Positions 6,357 through 7,050 of a stretch of DNA of 7,050 nt are shown piece after piece (the first letter of the stretch is position 1; every line of letters starts with the position of its first letter). The position numbers and the translations under genes were made by a program. The stretch is from Lachnospira sp. UBA4285 (GTDB lineage Bacteria; Bacillota; Clostridia; Lachnospirales; Lachnospiraceae), in NCBI GenBank assembly GCA_002394965.1, contig DGVL01000103.1, positions 12,091-19,140 of the forward strand, written 5' to 3'. A model generated the notes under the pieces. That model had not been told where the DNA came from. It saw only the letters and a list, made by a program, of their open reading frames with translations, and ran no database searches.

Positions 6357-6971
6357 ATGACAACTGTAACAGCCAATGCTAACAAGGCAGAGGACAGACC
6401 GGATCACATCAAAAAACTCGCGTTTGCGGCTGTCTTCGCGGCGATCACGTACGTGGTATTTACCTTCCTTTCCATCCGGATCCCGACACCAGGCGGCGGG
6501 CAGGTATCCATAACGCTCGGGAATGCATTCGTCGTTCTGGGTGCGCTGTTCCTGGGAAGTGTCTACGGCGGACTCGGCGGGGCCATCGGCCTGACGATTG
6601 CCGACCTGATCGACCCGGTCTACATCGTCGAGGCGCCGGTCACATTCCTGGTGAAATTTCTGCTGGGGGTGATTGTCGGCCTGATCGCGCACAGAGCGGG
6701 GCATATCACAAGACGGACGGATTCAGGCGGGATTCTCCGGTGGGTCATCATCTCCACGGTTGTCGGCCTTCTTTTCAATGTATTCGTTGATCCGTCGCTG
6801 CGGTATGTGTACAAGATCGTGATTCTCGGCAAGCCGGCTGCCGATGTGTCCTTCGCCATCAATTTCGGCGTGACAGCTATCAACGCCGCGGTATCTTCCG
6901 TTGTCGTGGTTGTGCTGTACATGGCGCTGCGCAAGCCGTTCAAGAAAATGGGACTGTTCTTTACATTCTGA
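6357..6971 (+). CDS. ECF transporter S component (riboflavin/HmpT-like family), substrate unknown
   Basis: This 204-aa membrane protein resembles the substrate-capturing S subunit of energy-coupling-factor transporters, which binds a vitamin or precursor and docks on a shared EcfA-EcfA'-EcfT module. After a polar N-terminus, helix 1 (20-40, LAFAAVFAAITYVVFTF) has the small-residue Ala pattern used to contact EcfT. The following PTPGGGQVSITLGNAFVVLGALFLG...GGLGGAIGLTIADLIDP (43-87) is the conserved family core. Further hydrophobic segments lie near 94-112, 128-145 and 165-192. ATG 6357 is chosen, 7 nt after GAGAGGA; an in-frame TTG at 6351 is too close to that site. No EcfA or EcfT gene is adjacent, so it is a solitary S component of group II type. 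Pyridoxine/hydroxymethylpyrimidine-type or riboflavin-type substrates are possible, but the sequence does not decide. It has its own promoter and terminator, so a role in the cellobiose locus is not implied. Confidence 0.85.
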   Translation: MTTVTANANKAEDRPDHIKKLAFAAVFAAITYVVFTFLSIRIPTPGGGQVSITLGNAFVVLGALFLGSVYGGLGGAIGLTIADLIDPVYIVEAPVTFLVKFLLGVIVGLIAHRAGHITRRTDSGGILRWVIISTVVGLLFNVFVDPSLRYVYKIVILGKPAADVSFAINFGVTAINAAVSSVVVVVLYMALRKPFKKMGLFFTF

Positions 6972-7003
6972 TAGAATCCGATGCTGTAATCGGGGAACGT
7001 CGT

Positions 7004-7033
7004 ACGGGTGCCTGTGAGGGCACCCGTTTTTTT
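7004..7033 (+). terminator. Intrinsic terminator of the ECF S-component gene
   Basis: ACGGGTGCC (7004-7012) pairs with GGCACCCGT (7019-7027), 9 perfect bp extended by a T-G wobble around a GTGA loop. It is followed by seven T residues (7027-7033). It begins 32 nt after the stop codon at 6969-6971. This is a textbook rho-independent terminator. Confidence 0.93.
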
Positions 7034-7050
7034 GGTTCCCACCAAAAAAA
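7027..7050. repeat. T7GGT / ACCA7 inverted repeat at the window edge
   Basis: TTTTTTTGGT (7027-7036) and ACCAAAAAAA (7041-7050) form a perfect 10-bp inverted repeat around TCCC, sharing its T run with the preceding terminator. The A run would be a T run on the minus strand, so it may belong to the terminator of a convergent gene beyond the window. The window ends here, so this cannot be settled. Confidence 0.5.

Overview
The window looks like chromosomal DNA of a Gram-positive anaerobe of the Bacillota, most plausibly a Lachnospiraceae-type gut or rumen fibre-user. This is inferred from four things: strong purine-rich ribosome binding sites, a solute-binding lipoprotein with a Thr/Lys/Ala-rich linker, a split sugar ABC transporter without its own ATPase, and an orphan ECF S component. 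By eye, coding DNA is fairly GC-rich and the regulatory gaps are AT-rich. I do not name a species.

Positions 1-1451 (minus strand) hold the first 483 codons of a cellobiose phosphorylase (GH94), cut by the window edge within its catalytic 'GRADWND' region. An AT-rich divergent control region (1452-1734) separates it from a plus-strand gene set: a LacI/GalR-type regulator (1735-2757), a sugar-binding lipoprotein (2789-4264), and two inner-membrane permeases (4385-5347 and 5353-6210). A perfect 13-bp terminator-like hairpin lies between the binding protein and the permeases. A separate unit follows, with its own promoter, a 5' leader hairpin, an ECF-transporter S component (6357-6971) and a strong intrinsic terminator (7004-7033).

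The first five genes read as a cellobiose/cello-oligosaccharide uptake and phosphorolysis locus. The lipoprotein captures the sugar, the permease pair imports it using an ATPase encoded elsewhere (MsmK/MsiK-type), and the phosphorylase splits cellobiose with phosphate to glucose-1-phosphate and glucose. The regulator probably controls both directions. The divergent region carries two near-identical LacI-type operators (CGAAAWCGWTTAAG), one at the start of each divergent transcript and about 178 bp apart. Between them is a cluster of AATTGTG half-sites, including two direct copies 21 bp apart next to the regulator -35, which suggests a second regulator.

I see no RNA genes, CRISPR, transposons or phage genes, and no clearly new biological system. 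The most interesting content is the regulatory architecture.
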